Shown here: positions 55,740 to 64,000 of the stretch, in pieces | How the letters are laid out: each line of letters starts with the position of its first letter | Numbering within the stretch: the first letter of the stretch is position 1 | Assembly (NCBI GenBank): GCA_026196575.1 | Contig: JAPHSX010000057.1 | Location: 1 to 64,000 of the forward strand | DNA: 64,000 bases | Reading direction: 5' to 3' | Source of the DNA: Gammaproteobacteria bacterium | GTDB taxonomy: Bacteria; Pseudomonadota; Gammaproteobacteria; Thiohalomonadales; Thiohalomonadaceae | Notes under the pieces: generated by a model | The model's input: the letters and a program-made list of their open reading frames with translations, nothing else | Told to the model about the DNA's origin: nothing | The model's database searches: none | Made by a program: the position numbers and the translations under genes

Positions 55740-56765
55740 CTACCTCGACTCGACGATCTCCAGCTCGATGCGACGGTTCATCGCGCGCCCCTGGCTGGTG
55801 CTGTTCTCGGCGCGCGGGCGATAGGGGCCGAAGGCCTGTGACTGCAGCCGTCCCCCCCCGAAACCGCTCTTCATCATCTCGTGTACCACGGCAAGGGAGC
55901 GGGCGGAGGAGAGCTCCCAGTTGGTCAGGTATCTCTTCCGCAGGGCACTCTTGATCGGTGAATCATCAGTGTGACCGCTGACGATCACCGAGACCCCGGG
56001 ACGGCGCTTCAGTCCGCGGGCGATACGTGCCAGCACCTGCCTCCCGCGTTCCGATAATTCACTGCTGCCCACAGGGAAGAGCAGGGTCTCCGCCAGTGTC
56101 ACCCTTACACCCGACTGCTGCTGTTCCAGTTGCACCTCACTGTCCTGCCCCTGTAAAGACTCCTGCACCGCGGTAAAGGTGGCGTGCGAGCGCGGGCGGT
56201 AGGCGATGTCAAAGATGAGGTCATTCACCCCCTTGCCGTAGAAGGCGAGGGTGTTGTGACGCTGCACCCAGTCCCCCTTGCGATTGGCCTGGTAAGAGAG
56301 GATCTCGAAGTTGGCGGGAACCACCCAGACATAGACGAACTGGGCAAAGTTGCCCGGTTTGGTCCAGTAACCGAAATGGCCGTCATCGCGTTTCTCGTTG
56401 CTGGCACTGCGAAAACGGTAGACCCCGTTCTGGTCCTGCCTCACCTCATCGCTCCAGCTACCGGGCTGGATCAGGGCATAGTCGGACTGGGCAAAGCGCA
56501 GGATGTTCGCCCCGGGGTCGCTGCTGGTGTCGTAGCGGTAGTCGTTGGGGTAGATGTAGAGAAAATCCTCCAGGCTGCGCTCCTTCTGCAGATAGAGGTC
56601 ATAGCTCGGCCAGTCGGTGCGTGCGGTGGTGTAGGAGAAGTAGTGGCGTCCGTCCTCCTGCAGAAAGATCACCGTCTCCTTGACCACCTCGGCGGCGCTG
56701 GTAACACCACTGCAGAGGCACATCACGGTAGCGAGGCAAATACCCTTTAGCTGTGCGCGCAACAT
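55740..56765 (-). CDS. OmpA/MotB-domain envelope protein
   Basis: A 341-residue exported protein with a signal peptide ending at VTSAAE. The N-terminal 200 residues (VIFLQEDGRHYFSYTTARTDWPSYDLYLQK) are an unrecognised beta-rich domain. The C-terminal peptidoglycan-binding OmpA domain covers about 225-340 (LLFPVGSSELSERGRQVLARIARGL; SGHTDDSPI; LTNWELSSARSLAVVHEM; MNRRIELEIV). It starts 4 nt after the trmO stop, so the two are coupled. Its N-terminal part gives no function. Confidence 0.85.
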   Translation of the reverse strand: MLRAQLKGICLATVMCLCSGVTSAAEVVKETVIFLQEDGRHYFSYTTARTDWPSYDLYLQKERSLEDFLYIYPNDYRYDTSSDPGANILRFAQSDYALIQPGSWSDEVRQDQNGVYRFRSASNEKRDDGHFGYWTKPGNFAQFVYVWVVPANFEILSYQANRKGDWVQRHNTLAFYGKGVNDLIFDIAYRPRSHATFTAVQESLQGQDSEVQLEQQQSGVRVTLAETLLFPVGSSELSERGRQVLARIARGLKRRPGVSVIVSGHTDDSPIKSALRKRYLTNWELSSARSLAVVHEMMKSGFGGGRLQSQAFGPYRPRAENSTSQGRAMNRRIELEIVESR

Positions 56766-56769
56766 CCTC

Positions 56770-57516
56770 TCACTCCCTAGCCAGCAGACGATTCATCTTA
56801 TCCCACTCATCGGCTAGTGGCACGATTGCCGTCACCATCAAGCGTGTACCCGTGATCGCGTAGCGCACATCAAAATCGAAGAGTCGCACCCCGCCACTCC
56901 CTGCGGCACCGGCCTTGTAGGCGGGGCGCGGGTCGTAGGCCAGGCTCTCGCTGATCACCTGCTGCAGTTGCGGCAGGCGCTCACGCTCACGCTCCAGACG
57001 CTCTTGCGCGGCAGCGGCAAACTCCACCTGCATGCGCGCCACGGGGGCCGCTGGCGCAAAACCGGCGCGGGCATCCGGGATGCTGTCGACGTAGGGGATG
57101 TAGGGCTTGATATCGACCACCGGGGTACCATCGAGGAGATCGGCGCCGATAAGGTGCAGAAGCACCCCGTCAGCACTACTCTCGATGGCCGCCAGTTCCA
57201 CCACCGAGAGGCCGAGTGGATTGGGGCGATGGGTGGAACGGCTGGCGAAGACCCCGACCCGCTCGTTGCCGCCAAGGCGCGGCGGGCGCACCAGCGCCGA
57301 CCACTTGCCCGGCGCCACGGCGTGAAAGATGAAGCTGACCCAGATGTGGGAGAACCCCTCCAGCCCCTTCACCGCCTCGGCGCGATTATAGGGCGGCAAC
57401 AGCTCCAGGGTCGCGGTCTGTGCGGCGACCAGGCCGGGCTGGCGCGGGATAGCGAACTTCTCCTTGTAGCAGGAGTGGATAACACCGATCTGCACAAACT
57501 CGAATGGTCCGGCCAT
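56770..57516 (-). CDS. trmO: tRNA (N6-threonylcarbamoyladenosine37-N6)-methyltransferase TrmO
   Basis: A 248-residue member of the TsaA/TrmO family, which methylates t6A37 in threonine tRNAs with SAM. Typical parts are IGVIHSCYKEKFAIPRQPGL (10-29), the barrel stretch VGVFASRSTHRPNPLGLSVVEL and DGTPVVDIKPYIPYVDS. The C-terminal extension of about 90 residues is normal for the longer bacterial form. GAGGGGGG precedes the ATG. It lies just downstream of the nested palindrome 57534-57692. Confidence 0.92.
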   Translation of the reverse strand: MAGPFEFVQIGVIHSCYKEKFAIPRQPGLVAAQTATLELLPPYNRAEAVKGLEGFSHIWVSFIFHAVAPGKWSALVRPPRLGGNERVGVFASRSTHRPNPLGLSVVELAAIESSADGVLLHLIGADLLDGTPVVDIKPYIPYVDSIPDARAGFAPAAPVARMQVEFAAAAQERLERERERLPQLQQVISESLAYDPRPAYKAGAAGSGGVRLFDFDVRYAITGTRLMVTAIVPLADEWDKMNRLLARE

Positions 57517-57533
57517 GCCCCCCCCTCTGGATA

Positions 57534-57692
57534 AAAAATGGCCCGGTAAGGTAATGCCGATCAGTTAAGGAAGAGAAGAGTTGCGGGAGCGGCTTCCAGC
57601 CGCGATTTTTTGCACCCTTCGCGGCAAGATGCCGCTCCCACAAAGAGACGTGACGCTTAACTGATCGGCATTACCCGGTGAGGGCCATTTTT
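57534..57692. mobile_element. 159-bp nested palindrome with a REP pair at its core
   Basis: Outer arms: AAAAATGGCCC (57534-57544) matches GGGCCATTTTT (57682-57692), and a 20-bp perfect pair follows at 57550-57569 and 57656-57675 (core TGCCGATCAGTTAAG / CTTAACTGATCGGCA). Inside lies a REP pair, 57583-57604 (GCGGGAGCGGCT...) facing 57619-57642 (...GCCGCTCCCACA). The whole gap between the YkgJ stop and the trmO start is this element. It codes for nothing. Confidence 0.75.
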
Positions 57693-57711
57693 CTGCTTCA
57701 GCTCCAATCTG

Positions 57712-58608
57712 TCAGGCGATATCGACTGGCTCGAAATCGGGGTCATCCTTCAGCTTCTGCTGCTCGGTCTGCAGCTCCTGCAGCGTCTTTTCGGTACGGT
57801 TGACGCGTGCCTCCAGCGCCCCCTCCCGGAACGGGATGGTTTCCTCGGCGAACAGGGTCTGCTTGAGGAAGCGATAGCTGAACTCCAGTAGCGCGACATC
57901 GTCGGCGTTGAGGGTGGTGTACTCCTCCTCGCTCACATCGAAACTCTGCTTGAAGCCGTCACTGTTGATGAAGATGCGGAAACGATCAATGTCGTAACAG
58001 GCCATGAAGAAGAGCTGCAGACTGCGCTTGGAGGGCTTACCCACCGCCGGCCCGGTAGACTTCTTTTTCAGCACCAGCTGGCGCCAGCCGTGGCCATGCT
58101 TGTCGTACTCCTCCAGCCCCTGCTCCTTGCGGTACTCATCAATGGTGATCGGGCGATCCTCATTGTGGCCCAGGCAATGCGGCTCGCGCACCACAGCATA
58201 GGCGCTGGTATCGAAATACTCATCCTGCTTGCGCCGTGAAACCAGACCGATGGGGTAGTAGCGGCAGGCGGTGGGGCGATCCTCATAGACGCTGCACCCC
58301 TCCTCCTCCATGAACTGGCAGGCGGTGCCCCCTTCCACCGGCTTGAACTTGACCCCGGCGATGCCGCCCTGCTCCATCTCAAAGGGGAAGGAGTACTGCA
58401 ACAGGAACTCGTCCGACTTCATGTTCAGGCGGTTCTTCAGGCGAATGATGTCGTAGGGGGTGAGGGAGATGTCGATGTTGCTGCAGCAGGCGTTAAAGCA
58501 CTTGATCCCCTTGTGACAACGGAAGGAGAACTCCTTGCTGCCATCAAAGAGTTCTGGCACCACCGGACTGCCGGCGAAGGGGGACTGCTTGATATCGATA
58601 TCGACCAT
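57712..58608 (-). CDS. YkgJ-family cysteine-cluster protein
   Basis: A 298-residue protein with the YkgJ/zinc-iron chelating cysteine pattern: CHKGIKCFNACCSN (about 31-44), CQFMEEEGCSVYEDRPTACRYYP and PHCLG. The family probably holds an Fe-S cluster or zinc and its role is not established. The C-terminal third is helical and charged. GAGGT lies 7 nt before the ATG. It is the next gene downstream of aprA on the same strand, with a hairpin and terminator between, so it likely has its own promoter. A part in maturation of the sulfur enzymes is only a guess. Confidence 0.82.
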   Translation of the reverse strand: MVDIDIKQSPFAGSPVVPELFDGSKEFSFRCHKGIKCFNACCSNIDISLTPYDIIRLKNRLNMKSDEFLLQYSFPFEMEQGGIAGVKFKPVEGGTACQFMEEEGCSVYEDRPTACRYYPIGLVSRRKQDEYFDTSAYAVVREPHCLGHNEDRPITIDEYRKEQGLEEYDKHGHGWRQLVLKKKSTGPAVGKPSKRSLQLFFMACYDIDRFRIFINSDGFKQSFDVSEEEYTTLNADDVALLEFSYRFLKQTLFAEETIPFREGALEARVNRTEKTLQELQTEQQKLKDDPDFEPVDIA

Positions 58609-58701
58609 CGGACTACCTCAATAATTCTTCAATATACACAATAGTGCGCAATATATAGTGTCTGCGCGCCGGCTTCTACCCTGTGCGGGGCGAGGGCTTT
58701 G

Positions 58702-58733
58702 CGCTTAACCCGGTCGGCGACGGGGGTTAAGCG
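58702..58733. repeat. Hairpin in the aprA-YkgJ spacer
   Basis: CGCTTAACCC and GGGTTAAGCG form 10-bp perfect arms around a 12-nt loop. It is separate from the aprA terminator and shares the CTTAAC motif with the outer arm of 57534-57692. Confidence 0.6.
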
Positions 58734-58763
58734 TAAGGTCCTTACCCGGAAAAATCCTGTGAA

Positions 58764-58794
58764 GGAAAAGAAACCGGGCGCACGAGGCGCCCGG
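58764..58794 (-). terminator. Rho-independent terminator of aprBA
   Basis: On the minus strand CCGGGCGC-N5-GCGCCCGG is followed by TTTCTTTT. It lies 28 nt after the aprA stop. Confidence 0.85.
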
Positions 58795-58822
58795 AATCCT
58801 GAAGCACTGTAGAGCTCGCTAC

Positions 58823-60814
58823 TTAGTGGGCAGCAGCCTTGAACAGCTTGGACTTGTCGACCAGATCGACGTGGGCGCGCTTGAACACGGTCCACTTCTT
58901 GGTGGTCTTGTCATAGATGGAGTTAACGAAGCAGTGCCAGTTCTCCTCATCGACAAAGTTCTTGTCCATGCGGTAGTAGAAGCCGGGGTAACGGCTCTCC
59001 TCGCGGAACTGAATGTGCTTCATGTGCGCTTCAGCAGTCAGGATGCGGTGATAGTTCTCCCACGCGCGCAGCAGCTCGTGGAGGTCCTTGGCACGCATCT
59101 TCTCGGCGTCTTCCTTCAGCATCTCCAGCTTCTCTTCCGCAACCTTGAGCATGTGCTCGTTGGTCTTGTAGTAGGTGGCGACACCAGCAACATACTCGTC
59201 CATGATCTTCTGCAGACGGAACTGCAGCATCTTGGGGGTGATGTAGTTGGGGTTAACGTCGATAGCGGTTGAGTAGTCCTTGAACTCCAGGTAGGTACGA
59301 ACCGGCTGGTAGATTGCATTAACCAGGTCTTCAACAGAGGTGTCGAGTTCCGGTTTGTAATCCTTGTTATCCAGGCAGTACTTGACCATCGCCTTGGCGG
59401 CCAGACGGCCTTCGGCGTGTGAACCTGAGGAGAACTTGTGGCCAGATGCGCCCACGCCGTCACCGGCGGTGAACAGACCCTTGACGGTGGTCATGCCACG
59501 GTAGCCCCAGTTCCAACCTGACGGCAGGTGAGCAGGTACGCCCTCGGCGGTCTCTTCGGTGGGGGCACCCACGTCGGTCGGACCAGAGGTCCAGATACCG
59601 CAACAGCCGGAGTGTGAACCCAGCAGGTAGGGCTCGGTAGGCATCAGCTCGGAGTTCTTCTTCTCGGGCTCAATGTTCTCACCAACCCAGATACCACACT
59701 GGCCAACACACATGTCGAGGAAGTCTTCCCAGGCTTCCGCTTCCAGGTGTTTAACTTCGCGCGGAGAGAGGGTCTCCTTCAGCTTGCCAAGGGCGGTAAC
59801 GGTGTCCATCCAAATCGGGCCGCGGCCTTCCTGCATCTCTTTGAGCATCAGGTGGTTACGCAGACAGGAGGCCGGAACGGCAGCCTGACCGTAGGGCGGA
59901 TAGTCGTCCAGCAGCTCCTTGTTCTTCACCATGTAGACTTCGCCAACGGCGTTGGTGGCCTGGGATTTGAACAGCAGGAACCAGGCGCCTACCGGGCCGT
60001 AACCGTCCTTGAAGCGGGCGGGAACGAAGCGGTTTTCCATCAGGGTCAGCTCGGCACCGGCCTCGGCGGCCATGGTGTAGGTGGAACCAGCGTTCCATAC
60101 CGGGTACCAGGCGCGGCCGGTACCTTCACCAACAGAGCGGGGACGGAAGATGTTTACACAACCACCGGCGGCCAGCAGGATGGCCTTCGCCTTGTAGACA
60201 TAGATCTTGTGCTCGCGTACGGAGAAACCGATGGCACCGGCAACGCGGCTCGGGTCGTTCTTGTCGTTGATCAGCTTAACGATGAAGACGCGCTCCTGGA
60301 TGCGATCGGTACCGATCGCCTTCTTGGCGGCCTCGGCAACGATCCACTTGTAGGATTCGCCGTTGATCATGATCTGCCACTTGCCGGAACGTACCGGCTT
60401 GCCGCCGTCCTTCAGAGAAGCCATGCCCTTGGAGCCGTCGTGACGCTCGCCGCTCTCGTCGGTCTTCCAGATCGGCAGGCCCCACTCTTCGAACAGGTGC
60501 ACGGATTCGTCAACATGACGGCCCAGGTCGTAGGCGAGGTCATCACGGGTGATACCCATCAGGTCGTTGGAGACCATGCGGGCGTAATCAGCCGGATCCT
60601 GCTCGGGACCGATGTAGGTGTTGATGGCGGAGAGACCCTGAGCCACGGCGCCGGAGCGGTCCATGGCGGCCTTGTCTACCAGTTTGATACGCAGATCGGT
60701 GCCCTTGGCCCACTGCATGATTTCGTAAGCGGCACCGCAGTTTGCCATGCCGCCGCCGATCATAAGGACGTCTACTTCTTCTTCGATGACGTCCGGATTT
60801 CCAAATTCAGCCAT
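58823..60814 (-). CDS. aprA: Adenylylsulfate reductase alpha subunit AprA
   Basis: A 663-residue FAD subunit interconverting sulfite plus AMP with APS in the cytoplasm. The FAD-binding start is VDVLMIGGGMANCGAAYEI (13-31). The active-site regions SCLRNHLMLKEM and LLGSHSGCCGIWTSGP are conserved, as is TAGDGVGASGHKFSSGSHAEG. In sulfur oxidisers the enzyme runs toward APS, and Sat or a similar enzyme then releases sulfate. It follows aprB after 34 nt with AGAGGAA before the ATG. The Qmo-type partners nearby suggest the lineage that pairs with Qmo rather than AprM. Confidence 0.97.
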   Translation of the reverse strand: MAEFGNPDVIEEEVDVLMIGGGMANCGAAYEIMQWAKGTDLRIKLVDKAAMDRSGAVAQGLSAINTYIGPEQDPADYARMVSNDLMGITRDDLAYDLGRHVDESVHLFEEWGLPIWKTDESGERHDGSKGMASLKDGGKPVRSGKWQIMINGESYKWIVAEAAKKAIGTDRIQERVFIVKLINDKNDPSRVAGAIGFSVREHKIYVYKAKAILLAAGGCVNIFRPRSVGEGTGRAWYPVWNAGSTYTMAAEAGAELTLMENRFVPARFKDGYGPVGAWFLLFKSQATNAVGEVYMVKNKELLDDYPPYGQAAVPASCLRNHLMLKEMQEGRGPIWMDTVTALGKLKETLSPREVKHLEAEAWEDFLDMCVGQCGIWVGENIEPEKKNSELMPTEPYLLGSHSGCCGIWTSGPTDVGAPTEETAEGVPAHLPSGWNWGYRGMTTVKGLFTAGDGVGASGHKFSSGSHAEGRLAAKAMVKYCLDNKDYKPELDTSVEDLVNAIYQPVRTYLEFKDYSTAIDVNPNYITPKMLQFRLQKIMDEYVAGVATYYKTNEHMLKVAEEKLEMLKEDAEKMRAKDLHELLRAWENYHRILTAEAHMKHIQFREESRYPGFYYRMDKNFVDEENWHCFVNSIYDKTTKKWTVFKRAHVDLVDKSKLFKAAAH

Positions 60815-60848
60815 TTCAAAATTCCTCTAGTAAATTAATGCGGCGCGC

Positions 60849-61322
60849 TTACTTGCGGATCAGCTCGGCAGGGTTGCCTGCACGGTAGCCGTTCTGCTCG
60901 TTGTGATTGAAGAAGCCAGGCTCCTCAATCTTCGACATATCGGCCTCGGGCTTGCCCGCATAGGGATCGATGGAACCTTCCGGAGTGGTACGGATCGGGA
61001 ACTTGAAACGCTTCAGGGTGCCGTTGCGGAACTTGATGGTCCACATGATGGAGTCGGTACCGCGCAGGGGCTGTACAGAACCACCAAGGGGCACAACGTC
61101 AGCATAGTGGCGACACTCGATCGCCTGCTGCGGGCAGATTTTAACGCAGGAGTAACACTCCCAGCACTGCTCGGGCTCCTGGTTGAAGGCACGCATGGCA
61201 TGGCCGGTTTCAGAACCGTCCTTGTCCAGCTTCATCAGGTCATGGGGGCAGATGTACATGCAAGCGGTCCGATCTTGACCCTTGCAGCCATCGCATTTGT
61301 CGGTACGTACAAATGTCGGCAT
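60849..61322 (-). CDS. aprB: Adenylylsulfate reductase beta subunit AprB
   Basis: A 157-residue ferredoxin-like subunit with two 4Fe-4S clusters: C10, C13, C21, C25 and C53, C56, C59, C63. It carries electrons between AprA FAD and the Qmo/Hdr module. The C-terminal tail that wraps AprA is present (IEEPGFFNHNEQNGYRAGNPAELIRK). AAGGAGC lies before the ATG. It is the first gene of aprBA and faces soeA across 492 bp. A TTTTAAC-TACA-GTTAAAA dyad lies at 61341-61358, just upstream of the start. Confidence 0.96.
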   Translation of the reverse strand: MPTFVRTDKCDGCKGQDRTACMYICPHDLMKLDKDGSETGHAMRAFNQEPEQCWECYSCVKICPQQAIECRHYADVVPLGGSVQPLRGTDSIMWTIKFRNGTLKRFKFPIRTTPEGSIDPYAGKPEADMSKIEEPGFFNHNEQNGYRAGNPAELIRK

Positions 61323-61814
61323 TGTTAGTGCTCCTTATGGTTTTAACTACAGTTAAAAACTCGAATTACCACCGCCAGGCGGTTGTGTAACCAGTTTGTT
61401 GGTTATAATCCCCTGCCCCACCACCGTTTTTCACTGCCAACGGCGCCACGGAACAGACCCTAAGTTTTTTTGGAGGGCCTACCTTAGCCACTTACGTATA
61501 CAAGGCCAAACAGAACTATCTTCTGCGTCCATAGAATGGCCTTATATCAGAACTTGTGGGGCTATCTCCCTCTATCTTGCTAAACTATTATGCAACCGTG
61601 GATTACGGTATAAGGGCGCATGGATTGCCTGCTGGCGCGCCAAGCGTAGACCCTGCGCCCCCCATACACCACCAAATATGGCAACAATCTACCACTATCG
61701 GTATATTATTATATTCTTTGGTAGTAATACGAAATAGCCAGGGAGGGGGAGAGTCCCATCCCGCCGCCCTGGCCGTTGCGCTACCGCGGAGTCCAAGTCA
61801 AAGAGCGAAAACCT
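61323..61814. promoter_or_regulatory. Divergent aprB/soeA control region
   Basis: An AT-rich stretch of 492 bp without a credible gene. Symmetric elements near aprB: TTTTAAC-N4-GTTAAAA (61341-61358), CCGCC-A-GGCGG (61373-61383) and GGTT-GTGT-AACC (61381-61392). TATAAT at 61404-61409 with TTGTGT 15 nt upstream is a weak plus-strand promoter. The half nearer soeA is rich in A/T runs (61686-61740), and the soeA ribosome site (AAAGAGCGA) is weak. No regulator can be assigned. Confidence 0.5.
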
Positions 61815-64000
61815 ATGCATGAAGCCGCCAAGGCCCTGGCCGAGGGGAGAACCGAGGTCAAGAACACGACCTGTTATATGTGCGCCTGCCGCTGCGGGAT
61901 TCGCGTTCACCTGCGTAATGGCGAGGTCCGTTATATACAGGGGAACCCGGAGCACCCCCTGAACAAGGGGGTGATCTGCGCCAAGGGCTCCTCGGGCATT
62001 ATGAAGCAGTACTCCCCCGCCCGCCTCACCCGCCCCCTCAGGCGCAAGGAGGGCAGTGAGCGGGGGGAGGCCCAGTATGAGGCGATCTCCTGGGATGAGG
62101 CGTTCAACATCCTCGAAGAGCGGCTTGGGCGGATCCGCGCCACCGATCCGAAGAGGTTCGCCCTCTTTACCGGTCGCGACCAGATGCAGGCGCTGACCGG
62201 CCTCTTCGCCAAGAACTTCGGCACCCCCAACTACGCGGCCCATGGCGGCTTCTGCTCGGTCAATATGGCCGCCGGCATGATCTACACCATCGGCGGCTCC
62301 TTCTGGGAGTTCGGTGGCCCCGATCTGGAGCGCTCCCGGCTCTTCGTCATGATCGGCACCGCCGAGGATCACCACTCCAACCCGATGAAGATTGAGCTCA
62401 GCAAGTTCAAACGCAACGGCGGTCGCTTCATCTCCATCAATCCGGTGCGCACCGGCTACTCGGCGATTGCCGATGAGTGGATCCCGATCAAACCCGGTAC
62501 CGATGGCGCCCTGCTGCTGGCGCTGATCCACGAGATCATCAAGACCGGTCTCTACGACCGGGACTTTCTCACCCAGTACTCCAACTCCGCCGAACTGGTA
62601 AACATGGACCCCAACTCCAGCGAATTCGGCATGTTCGTGCGCACCGAGGTGCCAGAGGAGGAGGGGTGCTTCGACCCGCAAAACAAACTGTGGTGGGATC
62701 GCAACGGCAACAAGCCGGTGATCTGCCGCGCCAAGGGGGCCGATCCGCGCCTGCTCGGTGAGTTCGCGCTCTCCGACGGCACCCCGGTTAAACCAGCCTT
62801 TCAGCTGCTGCTGGAGCGGGTCGAGGACTACACCCCGGAGTGGGCCGCCGACATCACCGGCATCCCCGCCGTCACCATCAGGCGGCTGGCCCACGAGATG
62901 GGCATCGTCGCCCGTGACGAGAGGATCGAGCTACCCATCGCCTGGACCGATGTCTGGGACCAGGAGCACCAGTCGGTCACCGGTAACCCGGTCTCGTTCC
63001 ACGCGATGCGCGGCCTGGCGGCCCACTCCAACGGCTTCCAGACCATTCGCGCCCTGTCGATTTTGATGTCGATCCTCGGCACCATCGATCGCCCCGGCGG
63101 CTTTCGCCACAAGGCGCCGTTCCCACGCCCCATTCCCCCCTGCACCAAGACCGGTACCGGGCCGCAAGATGTACAACCCAACACCCCGCTCAACGGCATG
63201 CCGCTGGGCTGGCCGGCCGACCCCGACGACCTCTTCGTCGACGATGACGGCAACCCCATCCGTATCGACAAGGGCTTCTCCTGGGAGTATCCGCTCTCGG
63301 TGCACGGCCTGATGCACAACGCCATCACCAACGCCTGGCGCCAGGACCCCTACGCCATCGACACCCTCTTCATCTTCATGGCCAACATGGCGTGGAACTC
63401 CAGCATGAACACCGACGAGGTGCGCAAGATGCTGAACGACAAGGACGAGAGTGGCGAGTACAAGATCCCCTTCCTGGTGGTGGCCGACGCCTTCCAGTCG
63501 GAGATGACCGCCTTTGCCGACCTCATCCTGCCCGACACCACCTACCTGGAGCGTCACGACGTGATGTCGATGCTGGACCGCCCGATCTCCGAATTCGACG
63601 GCCCGGTCGACTCGGTGCGCATCCCGGTGGTACCGCCCAAGGGCGAGTGCAAGCCGTTCCAGGAGGTGCTGATCGAGCTGGGTAGCCGCCTCAAGCTGCC
63701 GCCCTTCGTCAACGCCGACGGCACGCGCAAGTACCAAAACTACCCCGACTTCATCACCAACTTCGAGACCGCCCCCGGCTCCGGCATCGGCTTTCTCGCC
63801 GGCTGGCGCGGCAAATCGGGCGAAAAGAGCATGAAGGGTGAGCCCAACCCGAACCAGTGGAAGATGTACGAAAAGAACAACTGCGTCTACCACTACCACC
63901 TGCCCAGGTCCTACCAGTACATGCGCAACTGGAATCAGGGCTATCTGCAGTGGGCGCAGGAGCACTCCCTCACCCGTTACGATGAGCCGATCAACATCCA
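61815..64000 (+). CDS. soeA: SoeA-type sulfite dehydrogenase, molybdopterin subunit (partial)
   Basis: 728 codons are visible and the frame runs off the window; the family has roughly 950-1000 residues. It is a DMSO-reductase-family Mo-bisPGD enzyme. The N-terminal 4Fe-4S site is C20-x2-C23-x3-C27-x27-C55, and the likely Mo ligand is Cys147 in AHGGFCSVNMAAG. There is no Tat signal, so it works in the cytoplasm, as SoeABC does. The best match in mind is SoeA, which oxidises sulfite to sulfate with electrons to quinone. Polysulfide or thiosulfate reductase catalytic chains are near relatives. Divergence from aprB supports sulfite. Confidence 0.87.
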   Translation, partial: MHEAAKALAEGRTEVKNTTCYMCACRCGIRVHLRNGEVRYIQGNPEHPLNKGVICAKGSSGIMKQYSPARLTRPLRRKEGSERGEAQYEAISWDEAFNILEERLGRIRATDPKRFALFTGRDQMQALTGLFAKNFGTPNYAAHGGFCSVNMAAGMIYTIGGSFWEFGGPDLERSRLFVMIGTAEDHHSNPMKIELSKFKRNGGRFISINPVRTGYSAIADEWIPIKPGTDGALLLALIHEIIKTGLYDRDFLTQYSNSAELVNMDPNSSEFGMFVRTEVPEEEGCFDPQNKLWWDRNGNKPVICRAKGADPRLLGEFALSDGTPVKPAFQLLLERVEDYTPEWAADITGIPAVTIRRLAHEMGIVARDERIELPIAWTDVWDQEHQSVTGNPVSFHAMRGLAAHSNGFQTIRALSILMSILGTIDRPGGFRHKAPFPRPIPPCTKTGTGPQDVQPNTPLNGMPLGWPADPDDLFVDDDGNPIRIDKGFSWEYPLSVHGLMHNAITNAWRQDPYAIDTLFIFMANMAWNSSMNTDEVRKMLNDKDESGEYKIPFLVVADAFQSEMTAFADLILPDTTYLERHDVMSMLDRPISEFDGPVDSVRIPVVPPKGECKPFQEVLIELGSRLKLPPFVNADGTRKYQNYPDFITNFETAPGSGIGFLAGWRGKSGEKSMKGEPNPNQWKMYEKNNCVYHYHLPRSYQYMRNWNQGYLQWAQEHSLTRYDEPINI

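Noticed and set aside
61556-61822. 88-codon plus-strand frame in the apr/soe spacer
   Set aside because: No ribosome site, no domain, odd composition, and it overlaps the soeA start.

Overview
The window comes from a GC-rich chemolithotrophic gammaproteobacterium that oxidises reduced sulfur. Two things point there. The block lptD-surA-pdxA-rsmA-apaG-apaH has the classic gammaproteobacterial order. The right third carries the cytoplasmic sulfite-oxidation set: AprBA, QmoAB with HdrCB in place of QmoC, and a SoeA-type molybdoenzyme. Chromatiales such as Sedimenticola or Thiodiazotropha relatives would fit, but the sequence alone does not fix the genus. No rRNA, tRNA, prophage or CRISPR array was seen.

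Layout. 1-0.7 kb: a REP-associated tyrosine transposase (RAYT) between two REP pairs. 0.7-7 kb: amgK, a small outer-membrane barrel and an RND efflux pair, all on the minus strand. 7-14.6 kb: lptD, surA, pdxA, rsmA, a comFB-like gene, apaG (with an internal deletion), a methyltransferase and apaH. 14.7-16 kb: arsR-arsM. 16-22 kb: a YheS-type ABC-F protein, a paired TPR protein and L,D-transpeptidase that share a C-terminal domain, and a GAF/HD-GYP phosphodiesterase. 22-29 kb: a 161-bp MITE-like palindrome, a giant FAD/Fe-S oxidoreductase, a PilZ-like gene, rpiA and ilvA. 29-32 kb: cold-shock protein, RRM protein and YbiT-type ABC-F protein. 32-38 kb: an NDUFA9-like reductase and an RND pump with a divergent TetR regulator.

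37.8-44.4 kb is a nitrogen-assimilation operon on the minus strand, nrtA-nrtB-nrtD-nirB-nirD. A good sigma-54 promoter and a candidate NtrC site lie upstream of nrtA. 44.4-45.7 kb is a CNNM/CBS protein.

46-64 kb is the sulfur region. QmoA, QmoB, HdrC and HdrB form one tight operon. About 7.7 kb of envelope and housekeeping genes follow (mscS, cytochrome b561, lipoprotein, barrel, DegQ, OmpA, TrmO, YkgJ). Then come aprBA and, divergent from aprB across a 492-bp AT-rich spacer, soeA, which is cut by the window end. By family knowledge, AprBA oxidises sulfite with AMP to APS and passes electrons through Qmo/Hdr to quinone, while Soe oxidises sulfite directly to sulfate. Both routes therefore leave from one intergenic region.

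The most unusual signals are palindromic: the RAYT/REP system and a copy of its repeat inside the nrt operon, a 159-bp nested palindrome at 57.5 kb, the MITE-like element at 22.1 kb, and two near-perfect palindromes (26 and 30 bp) inside coding sequence within 400 bp of each other at 25.9-26.3 kb.
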